Positions 8,673-16,390 of a stretch of DNA of 21,004 nucleotides are shown here, piece by piece. The notes beneath the pieces are model-generated. The model was given only the letters and a program-made list of their open reading frames with translations. It was not told the DNA's origin and did no database searches. This DNA is from an uncultured Collinsella sp. Its GTDB lineage: Bacteria > Actinomycetota > Coriobacteriia > Coriobacteriales > Coriobacteriaceae. The stretch covers positions 1-21,004 of the forward strand of contig CAUAWV010000039.1 of NCBI GenBank assembly GCA_958433005.1, given 5' to 3'. Positions within the stretch are counted from its first letter, which is position 1, and every line of letters begins with the position of its first letter. The position numbers were made by a program, and so were the translations under genes.

Positions 8673-8871
8673 CGCTGGTTGATGCTTTGTTGAGGGGCCA
8701 TACCACGCCGTTTATCTGGTTTGTTTGGTTTTCACGGTCAATTATTTGACTGATACGTTCATAATGTGCAAACATAATACGGTTTACCTTTGCATTTACT
8801 TTCAACCTGAAGGTTAATGTGCGCAGGGGTCGACCCATGCTATGGCTATAACCTTTGTTCGGAGGACCGAC
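8673..8871 (+). promoter_or_regulatory. AT-rich ftsQ-ftsZ intergenic leader, likely ftsZ promoter region
   Basis: This 199-nt gap is much more AT-rich than its surroundings and is the only sizeable break before ftsZ. It contains TTGACT at 8746-8751 and CATAAT at 8760-8765 and again at 8773-8778. No pair gives a standard 16-18 nt spacing, so I cannot name the promoter. Two short inverted repeats are present: GTCAA-TTAT-TTGAC (8737-8750) and AACCTGAAGGTT (8804-8815). No terminator is visible, so upstream transcription may also run through. It probably gives ftsZ extra, separately controlled expression (inference). Confidence 0.5.
8804..8815. repeat. 12-bp inverted repeat AACCTGAAGGTT upstream of ftsZ
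   Basis: Perfect 5-bp arms AACCT and AGGTT flank GA, 57 nt before the ftsZ start codon. It is too short for a terminator and has no T run. Its position suits an operator or a small 5' UTR hairpin. No regulator can be assigned from the sequence. Confidence 0.4.
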
Positions 8872-10026
8872 ATGCACGAGACAGAGATCAACAACTACCT
8901 TGCCGTCATTAAGGTGGTCGGCGTCGGCGGCGGCGGTACCAACGCGGTCAATCGAATGATCGAAGAGGGCATCCGCGGCGTCGAGTTTGTTGCCATCAAC
9001 ACCGATGCTCAGGCACTCGCGATCTCTGATGCCGATATCAAGGTGCACATCGGCACCGACCTTACCCGCGGCTTGGGCGCCGGCGCCAACCCCGAGGTTG
9101 GCCGCAAGGCTGCCGATGAGTCCCGCGACGACATTGCCGAGGCGCTTGCTGGCGCCGACATGGTGTTTATCACCTGCGGTGAGGGCGGTGGCACCGGTAC
9201 CGGCGCTGCTCCCATCGTTGCCGATATCGCGATGAACGAGGTCGGCGCACTGACCGTCGCCGTCGTGACCAAGCCCTTCACCTTCGAGGGCCGCAAGCGC
9301 AAGAAGAGCGCCGAGGAGGGCATCAAGACCCTCTCCGATTGCGTCGACACCATGATCGTCATCCCTAACGATAAGCTGCTCGACATCGCCGAGAAGAAGA
9401 CCACCATGCTCGAGGCCTTCGCGATTGCCGATGGCGTCCTTTCCCAGGGCACCCAGGGCATCACCGACCTCATCACCGTCCCCGGTATCATCAACCTGGA
9501 CTTCGCCGATGTTAAGACCATCATGAAGCAGGCCGGTACCGCCATGATGGGTATCGGTACCTCTTCTGGGGATACTCGTGCCGTCGACGCTGCCCAGCAG
9601 GCCATCTCCAGCCCGCTGCTCGAGAGCTCCATCGATGGTGCCACGCGCGTGCTGCTCTCCATCGCCGGTTCCAAGGACCTGGGCATCCAGGAGATCAGCG
9701 ACGCCGCCGACGTTGTCGCCAACGCCGTCGACCCCGAGGCCAACATCATCTTCGGTACCGTTGTCGACGAGTCCCTGGGCGATCAGGTGCGTATCACCGT
9801 CATCGCTACGGGCTTCTCCGACTCCAACGTCAACCGTCAGGATGAGCTTTTTGCTGCTCAGCAGTCTCAGAGCAAGGCCGCTGCCTCCGCTGAGCCGCAG
9901 CGCACCGCTCCGGCTGCCAGCCCGGCTCAGGCCGCTCCGACCCGCAACGTCGGTGGTACCGAGCTGCCCAACTTTGGCAACGACCAGTTCGAGCTTCCCG
10001 ACTTCCTAAAGCGCGGTAGCTTCTAG
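8872..10026 (+). CDS. ftsZ: Division GTPase FtsZ
   Basis: FtsZ is the tubulin-like GTPase that assembles into the Z ring and recruits the divisome. The 384-residue product has IKVVGVGGGGTNAVNRM at about 13-29, the tubulin signature GEGGGTGTGAAP at about 103-114, the catalytic T7 loop NLDFADVK, and a variable Ala/Pro/Gln-rich linker. It ends in the conserved tail ELPDFLKR, which binds membrane anchors such as SepF. ATG 8872 is chosen over the in-frame ATG 8842 because GGAGG at 8861-8865 lies 6 nt upstream and the family sequence begins right after. The gene is a separate unit: an AT-rich leader precedes it and a strong terminator follows. With no ftsA visible, SepF (16391-17113) is the likely membrane anchor. 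Confidence 0.98.
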   Translation: MHETEINNYLAVIKVVGVGGGGTNAVNRMIEEGIRGVEFVAINTDAQALAISDADIKVHIGTDLTRGLGAGANPEVGRKAADESRDDIAEALAGADMVFITCGEGGGTGTGAAPIVADIAMNEVGALTVAVVTKPFTFEGRKRKKSAEEGIKTLSDCVDTMIVIPNDKLLDIAEKKTTMLEAFAIADGVLSQGTQGITDLITVPGIINLDFADVKTIMKQAGTAMMGIGTSSGDTRAVDAAQQAISSPLLESSIDGATRVLLSIAGSKDLGIQEISDAADVVANAVDPEANIIFGTVVDESLGDQVRITVIATGFSDSNVNRQDELFAAQQSQSKAAASAEPQRTAPAASPAQAAPTRNVGGTELPNFGNDQFELPDFLKRGSF

Positions 10027-10048
10027 TTCGTTTTTCTCAACGACCTGC

Positions 10049-10085
10049 ACGGGGTGTGTCCATTCGGATGCACCCCGTTTTGTTT
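10049..10085 (+). terminator. Rho-independent terminator after ftsZ
   Basis: ACGGGGTG pairs with CACCCCGT, and the inner TGTCC/GGATG extends the stem through G-U wobbles to about 13 bp around an ATTC loop. TTTTGTTT follows. It lies 22 nt after the ftsZ stop. Confidence 0.9.
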
Positions 10086-10086
10086 C

Positions 10087-10100
10087 TCGTTTGTAAACGA
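10087..10100. repeat. 14-bp inverted repeat upstream of pgeF
   Basis: TCGTTT and AAACGA form perfect 6-bp arms around GT, just after the ftsZ terminator and 16 bp before the TTACGTT direct repeats. It could be an operator of the pgeF-pst promoter or chance. No regulator is assignable. Confidence 0.3.
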
Positions 10101-10115
10101 AAGCCTCCAATCTCC

Positions 10116-10133
10116 TTACGTTCCCTTTACGTT
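10116..10133 (+). promoter_or_regulatory. Candidate PHO box: direct repeat of TTACGTT at 11-bp spacing
   Basis: Two exact copies of TTACGTT start at 10116 and 10127, a period of 11 bp. PhoB/PhoP-type response regulators of phosphate starvation bind 7-bp direct repeats with this period in E. coli and Bacillus. TATCCT (10153-10158) and TATAAA (10180-10185) are possible downstream -10 elements. The repeats lie upstream of pgeF-pstSCAB-phoU and are the best candidate control site for that unit. The assignment is inference; only the repeats are observed. Confidence 0.45.
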
Positions 10134-10194
10134 TGGTCCCTACCGCTGCGGGTATCCTTTTAAGGAAGTATGACAGCCGTATAAACGCGGACTG

Positions 10195-10209
10195 CGCGGC
10201 GACGCCGCG
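10195..10209 (+). other. Short GC hairpin in pgeF 5' leader
   Basis: CGCGGC and GCCGCG form a perfect 6-bp stem around a GAC triloop, ending 14 nt before the Shine-Dalgarno sequence AGGAGG of pgeF. No T run follows, so it is not a terminator. It may affect mRNA stability or initiation. Confidence 0.35.
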
Positions 10210-10236
10210 GTACTTGTGTTATTAGGAGGCTTTAGT

Positions 10237-11037
10237 ATGGCAGCACGTGCGGACAACGTTTCGCGTGTCGACCATGATGGAGTTACGTTGGTGGAGGGCG
10301 CGACATCCGATGTCCGCTTTGCCTTTACCGAGCGCACCGGTGGCGTTTCTGAAGATGCGTACTCCTCGCTCAACCTGGGCTCGCATGTAGGCGATGACCC
10401 CTTTGCTGTTCAAGAAAATCGTCGTCGAGCGCTCGAAGCTATGGGCGCCACTGAGTGCGAGCATAATCTGCTCGTGCCCAATCAGGTACATGGTGACCAT
10501 ATCGTTACGGTGACTTCGAACGGCGCCGACGATCTTGAGGCTGTTCGCGAGCAGATTGCCGAGGGCTGCGACGCCATCGTCTGTACGGCCCATGACGTGC
10601 CCGTGCTGCTCTGCTTTGCCGACTGCGTTCCCGTGGTGCTGGTGGCCCCCAGCGGATTTGCCGTGGTGCACTCCGGTTGGAAGGGCACGATTGCACGTAT
10701 TTCTGCCAAGGCGTGCCAGGCGCTTTGCGATGCTGCCGGCTGCGATGCGAGCGACGTTTCCGCCTATATCGGGCCCCATATCCTGGGTGACGAGTACGAG
10801 GTTTCCCAGGAGCTCATGGATCGCTTTGCCGCCGAGTTCTCTTGGATCGATGCGAGTACCTCTCGCATGCTCGATCTTTCCGCTGCCATTTGCGAGGCGC
10901 TGGTAGATGTCGGTGTCGACGCGGATAATATCGTGGATACCCAGCTTTCGACCGTGCGTCAGAACGACCGCTTTTATTCCTACCGTAACGAGGACGGCAC
11001 CTGTGGGCGCCATGCCGCGATCGGCGTGATGCTATGA
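10237..11037 (+). CDS. pgeF: PgeF/YfiH/YlmD family multicopper-oxidase-fold protein
   Basis: This DUF152 protein has 266 residues. Family members have been reported as zinc-dependent purine nucleoside enzymes (phosphorylase and adenosine deaminase activity), as laccase-like proteins, and in E. coli as an editing factor that removes wrongly made UDP-MurNAc-L-Ser. The metal ligands are visible: His85 in NQVHGD, Cys130 in CFADC and His145 in AVVHSGWKG. The C-terminal signature FYSYRNEDGTCGRHAA is present. ATG 10237 is preferred to the in-frame GTG 10216 because AGGAGG at 10224-10229 is 7 nt upstream. In Gram-positive bacteria the gene commonly follows ftsZ and precedes yggS; here the pst cassette separates them. 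The stop overlaps the pstS start by ATGA. Family assignment is sure, the physiological substrate is not. Confidence 0.93.
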   Translation: MAARADNVSRVDHDGVTLVEGATSDVRFAFTERTGGVSEDAYSSLNLGSHVGDDPFAVQENRRRALEAMGATECEHNLLVPNQVHGDHIVTVTSNGADDLEAVREQIAEGCDAIVCTAHDVPVLLCFADCVPVVLVAPSGFAVVHSGWKGTIARISAKACQALCDAAGCDASDVSAYIGPHILGDEYEVSQELMDRFAAEFSWIDASTSRMLDLSAAICEALVDVGVDADNIVDTQLSTVRQNDRFYSYRNEDGTCGRHAAIGVML

Positions 11038-11870
11038 GAAAGATCGTATCGGTCCTGAGCGCCGCTGTGCTTACGCTTACGCTGTGCGCCTGTTCTTCGG
11101 GATCTTCTACCTCTTCCATTACCGTGGCCGGCTCCACGACCTGCCTTCCTATCGCCGAGATTGCGGCAGAGGGCTTTAAGGAGGAGACCGGCATCGACGT
11201 GCTCGTTTCCGGTTTGGGTTCTTCCGCTGGCATCGAAGCCGTCAGCGCTGGCACGGCCGATATCGCCAGCTCCTCCCGTGGACTCAATGCCGACGAACAG
11301 GATTTGGGCCTGACTCCCATCGTCATTGCCCACGACGGTATCGCGGTCATCGTGAACGACGATAACCCGGTCGATAACCTCTCGACCGAGCAGCTCCGCG
11401 ATATTTACGCCGGCAAGATCACCAACTGGAAAGAAGTCGGTGGCGAGGACCTGAGGATTCAGGTCATCAACCGAGATGAGGCGTCCGGCACGCGTGAGGC
11501 CTTTCGCACCATCGTGATGGACGGCACCCCGTTCGATCGCCGCTCGGCCGTTCTTTCGGGCACGGGCCAGGTGCGCGACGTGGTATCTCGTTCGCGCGGT
11601 GCCATTGGCTACATTTCGCTGGGCTTCGTCGATAGCCTCAACGCCAAGACCTCGGTCAAGGCCGTCTCGGTCAATCATGTTGAGGCGTCCGAGAAGACGG
11701 TCGCGAGCGGCGGCTATCCCATCTCACGCGACCTTTACTTCTTTGTGAAGGGTGCGCCTTCGCAGCAGGCGCAGGATTACATCGACTACGTGACGTCCGA
11801 AAAGATGGACAAGCAGATTCGCGAGGCGGGCTTTATCCCCGTCACCAACGACGAGAAGGGGAGTGAGTAG
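11034..11870 (+). CDS. pstS: Phosphate-binding lipoprotein PstS of the Pst ABC importer
   Basis: PstS captures phosphate outside the membrane and delivers it to the PstC-PstA permease. The 278-residue product begins with a lipoprotein signal peptide: Arg/Lys at 2-3, a hydrophobic core, and the lipobox L17-C18-A19 before the lipidated Cys20. The binding fold shows AGSTTCLPIAE (phosphate-contacting Ser/Thr), SSAGIEAVSAGTADIASSSR, AHDGIAVIVN and NRDEASGTREAF, all typical of Pst binding proteins. The start overlaps the pgeF stop (ATGA) and has no clear Shine-Dalgarno sequence, so synthesis is probably coupled to pgeF. No promoter can sit between them. pstC follows after 1 nt. The length is that of the shorter PstS class. 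Confidence 0.95.
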   Translation: MRKIVSVLSAAVLTLTLCACSSGSSTSSITVAGSTTCLPIAEIAAEGFKEETGIDVLVSGLGSSAGIEAVSAGTADIASSSRGLNADEQDLGLTPIVIAHDGIAVIVNDDNPVDNLSTEQLRDIYAGKITNWKEVGGEDLRIQVINRDEASGTREAFRTIVMDGTPFDRRSAVLSGTGQVRDVVSRSRGAIGYISLGFVDSLNAKTSVKAVSVNHVEASEKTVASGGYPISRDLYFFVKGAPSQQAQDYIDYVTSEKMDKQIREAGFIPVTNDEKGSE

Positions 11871-11871
11871 C

Positions 11872-12798
11872 ATGGAAGCACAGGAAAACTCCCAGACTGA
11901 GCGGAATGTTCAGACGCCCAAGAAGCGCGAGCTGGCGCTCGTATCGCGCAGTACCTATATCAAGGAGAAGGCGCTGCAGTGGATCTTCTTTGCCTGCGCG
12001 TTCTTGGCGGTCGTTACCGTCATCCTGATTTTTGTCTTTACCACGTACTCGGCGCTGCCCGTCTTTACCGACATCGGTCTGGCGGACTTCTTTAGCTTTA
12101 CGTGGGCGCCCTCTGAGGGTCACTACGGCATCGTGTCGCTGCTTGCCGGCTCGGGTCTGGTGACCGTCGGTGCGCTCGCCATGGGTGTGCCCCTAGGCGT
12201 GGGCACGGCCGTGTATCTGGTCGAGATCGCCAGCAAGCGCGTGCGCAAGCTCATCAGCCCTGCCGTTGACCTGTTGGCCGGCATCCCTTCTATCATCTAT
12301 GGCTTCTTTGGCATGATCATCATCCGCCCGTTTATCGCACAACTGACCGGCGGTCTTGGTTTTGGCGCGCTGACGGCGTGGTTCGTGCTCGCCATTATGA
12401 TCGTGCCCACCATCACGACGCTTACCATCGATGCTCTCAATTCCATTCCCATGGGCATTCGCGAGGCATCGTATGCCATGGGCGCCACCAAGTGGCAGAC
12501 TATCTATAAGGTCGTGTTACCTGCCGCCAAGCTGGGTATCGTGGATGCCATCGTGCTGGGTATGGGCCGTGCCATCGGCGAGACCATGGCCGTGCTCATG
12601 GTCGTGGGTAACGCCCCGGTTATTCCCGACAGCATTGCGAGCCCCATCTCGACGCTCACGAGCCAGATTGCGCTCGACATGAGCTATTCCTCGGGTCTGC
12701 ATCGCTCGGCGCTGTTCGGCATGGGCGTGGTCCTGTTTATCATTTCCGCCACGCTGGTGGGCATCGTCCGCCTGGTTTCCAAGAAGAAGAGGGGGTAG
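11872..12798 (+). CDS. pstC: Phosphate ABC transporter permease PstC
   Basis: PstC forms, with PstA, the membrane channel of the high-affinity phosphate importer. The 308-residue product has a polar N-terminus of about 35 residues and then about six hydrophobic helices. The ABC-permease coupling loop contacting the ATPase is EASYAMGATKWQTIYKVVLP, followed by GMGRAIGETMAVLMV, both typical of PstC. GIPSIIYGFFGM is another family motif. ATG 11872 is chosen over the in-frame GTG 11863 because GGGGAG at 11858-11863 lies about 8 nt upstream. It starts 1 nt after pstS and ends 3 nt before pstA, so the genes form one operon. Confidence 0.95.
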   Translation: MEAQENSQTERNVQTPKKRELALVSRSTYIKEKALQWIFFACAFLAVVTVILIFVFTTYSALPVFTDIGLADFFSFTWAPSEGHYGIVSLLAGSGLVTVGALAMGVPLGVGTAVYLVEIASKRVRKLISPAVDLLAGIPSIIYGFFGMIIIRPFIAQLTGGLGFGALTAWFVLAIMIVPTITTLTIDALNSIPMGIREASYAMGATKWQTIYKVVLPAAKLGIVDAIVLGMGRAIGETMAVLMVVGNAPVIPDSIASPISTLTSQIALDMSYSSGLHRSALFGMGVVLFIISATLVGIVRLVSKKKRG

Positions 12799-12801
12799 GC
12801 T

Positions 12802-13707
12802 ATGTCCGATTCCGTTGACACGACGGTCGATACGACCTCGTCGCGCGAGCGCATCAAGCGTGCCCTTTCCCACGGCAAGAAGGGTCGCATCAACAAGGAC
12901 CTGTCCAACAAGATCATGCTCGGCGTATTCCGCGCGGCTGCCTACATCACCACGCTGGTGCTGGTCGCTATCATTGCCTATGTGGTCATTAACGGCCTGC
13001 CGCATATCTCGCTCGACTTTATCTTCGGTTGGCCCCAGGGCGTCAACGCCGAGGGCGGTATTTGGCCCACGATCGTCTCGACCGTCTATGTGACGGCGCT
13101 CGCCATGCTTATCTGCACGCCGATCGCTGTGCTGGCAGCCGTCTATCTGGCCGAGTACGCCAAGCAGGGCAAGATCGTCGAGCTCATTCGCTACGCTGCT
13201 GACGCTTTGGCCTCGGTGCCCTCCATCGTTATGGGCCTGTTTGGCTACGCCTTGTTTGTCGAGGCTATGGGTCTGGGCCTTTCGATGGTCTCGGCCGCTC
13301 TGGCGCTTGCGCTCTTGATGCTTCCCATCGTCATGCGCACCACCGAAGAGGCCATTCGCGCCGTTCCGCGCTATATCCGTTGGGGCGCGTATGGCCTGGG
13401 CGCCACCAAGTGGCAGGTTGTCTCCAAGATCGTGCTTCCTTCTGCCTTTGGCCGTATTGCCACGGGCATTGTCCTTGCCATCGGCCGTGCCATTGGCGAG
13501 ACCGCCGTGGTGCTCTACACCATGGGCCAGGCCATCAATCTACCTATCTCGCCGCTCGATTCCGGCCGCCCCATGACCGTTCACCTGTACCTGCTTGCCA
13601 ACGACGGCATCAACATGAACGCAGCCTACGGCACCGCGCTCTTGCTGATGGTGATCATTCTGGCCTTCAACCTGTTTGCGCGCTTCCTGTCGCGCAAGCG
13701 TCGCTAG
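12802..13707 (+). CDS. pstA: Phosphate ABC transporter permease PstA
   Basis: PstA is the second permease subunit of the Pst importer. The 301-residue product has a charged cytosolic N-terminus of about 38 residues, about six hydrophobic helices, the family motif ASVPSIVMGLFGYALFV and the coupling loop GAYGLGATKWQVVSKIVLP, followed by AIGRAIGETAVVLYT. GAGGGGG at 12789-12795 is a good Shine-Dalgarno sequence 6 nt before the ATG. The gene begins 3 nt after pstC, and pstB follows after 12 nt. The GRPMTVHLY segment near the C-terminus separates it from PstC. Confidence 0.95.
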   Translation: MSDSVDTTVDTTSSRERIKRALSHGKKGRINKDLSNKIMLGVFRAAAYITTLVLVAIIAYVVINGLPHISLDFIFGWPQGVNAEGGIWPTIVSTVYVTALAMLICTPIAVLAAVYLAEYAKQGKIVELIRYAADALASVPSIVMGLFGYALFVEAMGLGLSMVSAALALALLMLPIVMRTTEEAIRAVPRYIRWGAYGLGATKWQVVSKIVLPSAFGRIATGIVLAIGRAIGETAVVLYTMGQAINLPISPLDSGRPMTVHLYLLANDGINMNAAYGTALLLMVIILAFNLFARFLSRKRR

Positions 13708-13719
13708 TTAAGGAGTCCC

Positions 13720-14523
<804 letters not shown>

Positions 14524-14548
14524 TCGGTGCGACTAGTCCCAAGCCGAT

Positions 14549-14595
14549 CGGACCTGGTCCGGTGCGTATTCACTGTGCGGGCGGCATGACCGCAC
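14549..14595 (+). other. Two hairpins in the pstB-phoU gap
   Basis: The 92-nt gap holds CGGACC-T-GGTCCG (14549-14561) and GTGCGG (14575-14580) paired with CCGCAC (14590-14595). Neither has a T run, so they look like mRNA processing or stability hairpins or weak attenuators that could lower phoU relative to pstB. The function is inference. Confidence 0.45.
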
Positions 14596-14615
14596 CCAAC
14601 TGATTGGAGTGAACC

Positions 14616-15473
14616 ATGCGTAAACTGTTTTCCCGTCAGCTCATCGAGGCCCGCCACGAGATGCTGAGCATCTACGAGGCCGTCGATCTGGCCCTCCACG
14701 ATGCCGTTAAGGCCTATGTGACCGACGACCGCAAGCTCGCCACCAAGACCAAGAAGCGCACGCTTTCGATTGACGCACGCTGCGCCAACCTGGAGGCCGT
14801 CTGCTACAACCTGATTGCCACGCAGTCACCGGTCGCCTCCGACTTCCGCCTGCTTCAGACGATCATCTACGTCGACTTTAACCTGCAACGCATGACCGAT
14901 AAGGTCCGTCAGATCTGCCGTGCCACGCGTCATATGATCAAGGCCGACATCTCGCTGCCCAAGGAGCTTGTCGGCACGGTCGAGGCCGAGGCTGAGGCCG
15001 TCTACCAGGTGCTGGGCTCTTCGCTTTCTGCGCTCGTCACCAACGACATGTCCATCATCTGCAACTTGGCCGTCGAGGACGAGCCAGTGCACGCCGCCTA
15101 CGAGAAGTTCTTCCGCACCTTTAACCGTATGGATACGGGCGACTTTATGGACGACGACAGCAACTATGACGACCTGCGCCGCGCCATCATGGTTTCGCGC
15201 TACCTCGATCGCATCGCCTCGATTTCCATCGATGCCGCCTGCCGCCTGACCTTCCTGCTGACTGGTCAGCGCATGAATGCCGGCGATATCGCCCGCACGG
15301 ACGAGGACGAGCTCGAGAGCATGCGCGTGCCTTCGGGCGAGGGCGTCATCATGAGGCCCGCCGTCGATGCGCGCTACGTTGCCAAGGTGCCCGTTAACGA
15401 GGTCAGCGAGGGACTTCGCTACCTGCTCGATCATCTTGAGGACGAGGACGATGACGAGGACGACGAGGAGTAA
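14616..15473 (+). CDS. phoU: Phosphate-signalling protein PhoU with acidic C-terminal tail
   Basis: PhoU is a cytosolic all-helical protein that links Pst transporter state to the PhoR-PhoB/PhoP two-component system and limits phosphate uptake. The 285-residue product shows the two PhoU repeats: ATQSPVASDFRLLQTII followed by DFNLQRMTDKVRQI, and SRYLDRIASISIDAACRL. The second metal-binding motif is degenerate, since Asp of the usual ERIAD form is replaced by Ser. Compared with about 220-240 residues in typical PhoU there is a C-terminal extension of about 50 residues ending in a run of Asp and Glu. TTGGAG lies 6 nt before the ATG. It is the last gene of the pst unit and precedes a stable hairpin. 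Confidence 0.9.
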   Translation: MRKLFSRQLIEARHEMLSIYEAVDLALHDAVKAYVTDDRKLATKTKKRTLSIDARCANLEAVCYNLIATQSPVASDFRLLQTIIYVDFNLQRMTDKVRQICRATRHMIKADISLPKELVGTVEAEAEAVYQVLGSSLSALVTNDMSIICNLAVEDEPVHAAYEKFFRTFNRMDTGDFMDDDSNYDDLRRAIMVSRYLDRIASISIDAACRLTFLLTGQRMNAGDIARTDEDELESMRVPSGEGVIMRPAVDARYVAKVPVNEVSEGLRYLLDHLEDEDDDEDDEE

Positions 15474-15510
15474 GTAATCCCGTTCGTCGAAAGATTGTAA
15501 ATACCTAAGT

Positions 15511-15542
15511 GAGCGCGGCCTTGCACATGCGGGGCCGCGCTC
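15511..15542 (+). terminator. Strong GC hairpin ending the pst-phoU unit
   Basis: GAGCGCGGCC (15511-15520) pairs perfectly with GGCCGCGCTC (15533-15542) around a 12-nt loop, 37 nt after the phoU stop. It is followed by TTGCGTT rather than a clean T run, so termination may be partial. yggS begins 50 nt later. Confidence 0.6.
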
Positions 15543-15592
15543 TTGCGTTAGCATGGGACTACTTGTTTGGCCGTCAGCGGAGGCGATTGGCA

Positions 15593-16330
15593 ATGGATAA
15601 CTATTTGGACTTGATGCGCGCTCGCCGCGAGCAGATTCTGGAACGTTTTTATGCGGCGCTCGATCGCGCAGGCCGTCCCCACGACGCCGCGAGCCTCATT
15701 GCCGTGTCCAAGACCGTTGGTGTCGATGAGACCGTTGCCGCCATCCAGGCGGGGTATCGCCATTTTGCCGAGAACCGCCCGCAGGAGCTGGTTCGCAAGC
15801 TCACGGGTCTGGCGGAGCATCCGGAGCTGCCCGAGGTGCGCTTCGATATGATCGGCAACCTGCAGACCAATAAGATCAATGCGGTGCTGGGCCCAGCCGA
15901 GCTGATTCACTCGGTGGGTTCGCTGCATCTGGCGCAGGCGATCTCGAGCCGTGCTGTCCGCAAGATTGAGGCAGGCGAGCTCGCCGGCCCCCAGCGTGTG
16001 CTCATCGAGGTCAATGTGAGTGGTGAGGAGTCGAAGGGAGGCTTTTCGCCCGATGAGATTCGCGACGCCGCGGGTGAGCTTGCGGAACTTGAGGGAATTT
16101 GCGTGCAGGGGCTTATGACTATGGCGCCCCGGGGGAATAAGGATGTGGCACGCCGCACCTTTGCGGGGCTTCGTGAGCTGAGGGATGAGCTGGAGGCAGC
16201 GCATCCCGATTTGAACCTGCCTGAGCTTTCCTGCGGCATGAGCGAGGACTTTGAGCCTGCCCTTGAGGAGGGCTCTACGCTCGTTCGCCTGGGCAGGGTA
16301 GTATTTAGCCCGGAGTTTGCAGTAAAATAA
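15593..16330 (+). CDS. yggS: PLP-binding protein of the YggS/YlmE/PROSC family
   Basis: This family binds pyridoxal phosphate without known catalysis and keeps PLP and amino-acid pools in balance. The 245-residue product is a single alanine-racemase-like TIM barrel. Lys40 in LIAVSKT is the PLP lysine. Other motifs are FAENRPQEL, DMIGNLQTNK, IHSVGSLHLAQAI, LIEVNVSGEESKGGF, GLMTMAP and LSCGMSEDFEPAL followed by GSTLVRLGR. ATG 15593 is chosen because GGAGG at 15579-15583 lies 9 nt upstream; the longer in-frame GTG 15509 would start inside the terminator hairpin. In Gram-positive bacteria yggS (ylmE) usually sits next to pgeF (ylmD) and sepF; here it keeps sepF, while pst-phoU separates it from pgeF. 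Confidence 0.94.
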   Translation: MDNYLDLMRARREQILERFYAALDRAGRPHDAASLIAVSKTVGVDETVAAIQAGYRHFAENRPQELVRKLTGLAEHPELPEVRFDMIGNLQTNKINAVLGPAELIHSVGSLHLAQAISSRAVRKIEAGELAGPQRVLIEVNVSGEESKGGFSPDEIRDAAGELAELEGICVQGLMTMAPRGNKDVARRTFAGLRELRDELEAAHPDLNLPELSCGMSEDFEPALEEGSTLVRLGRVVFSPEFAVK

Positions 16331-16390
16331 GGCTCTGAAGTGCGCACTGATTATCGGGGCGCCTGCACTAAACCGCGAGAGGACACAACC

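Noticed and set aside
8842..8871. Ten-residue N-terminal extension of FtsZ from ATG 8842
   Set aside because: GGAGG at 8861-8865 lies inside this extension and points to ATG 8872.
8673..8871. Missing ftsA between ftsQ and ftsZ as a deletion
   Set aside because: Actinobacteria generally lack ftsA and use SepF, which is present in this window.
15509..15592. Longer yggS starting at GTG 15509
   Set aside because: That start would sit in the terminator hairpin, while ATG 15593 has a good GGAGG and fits the family N-terminus.
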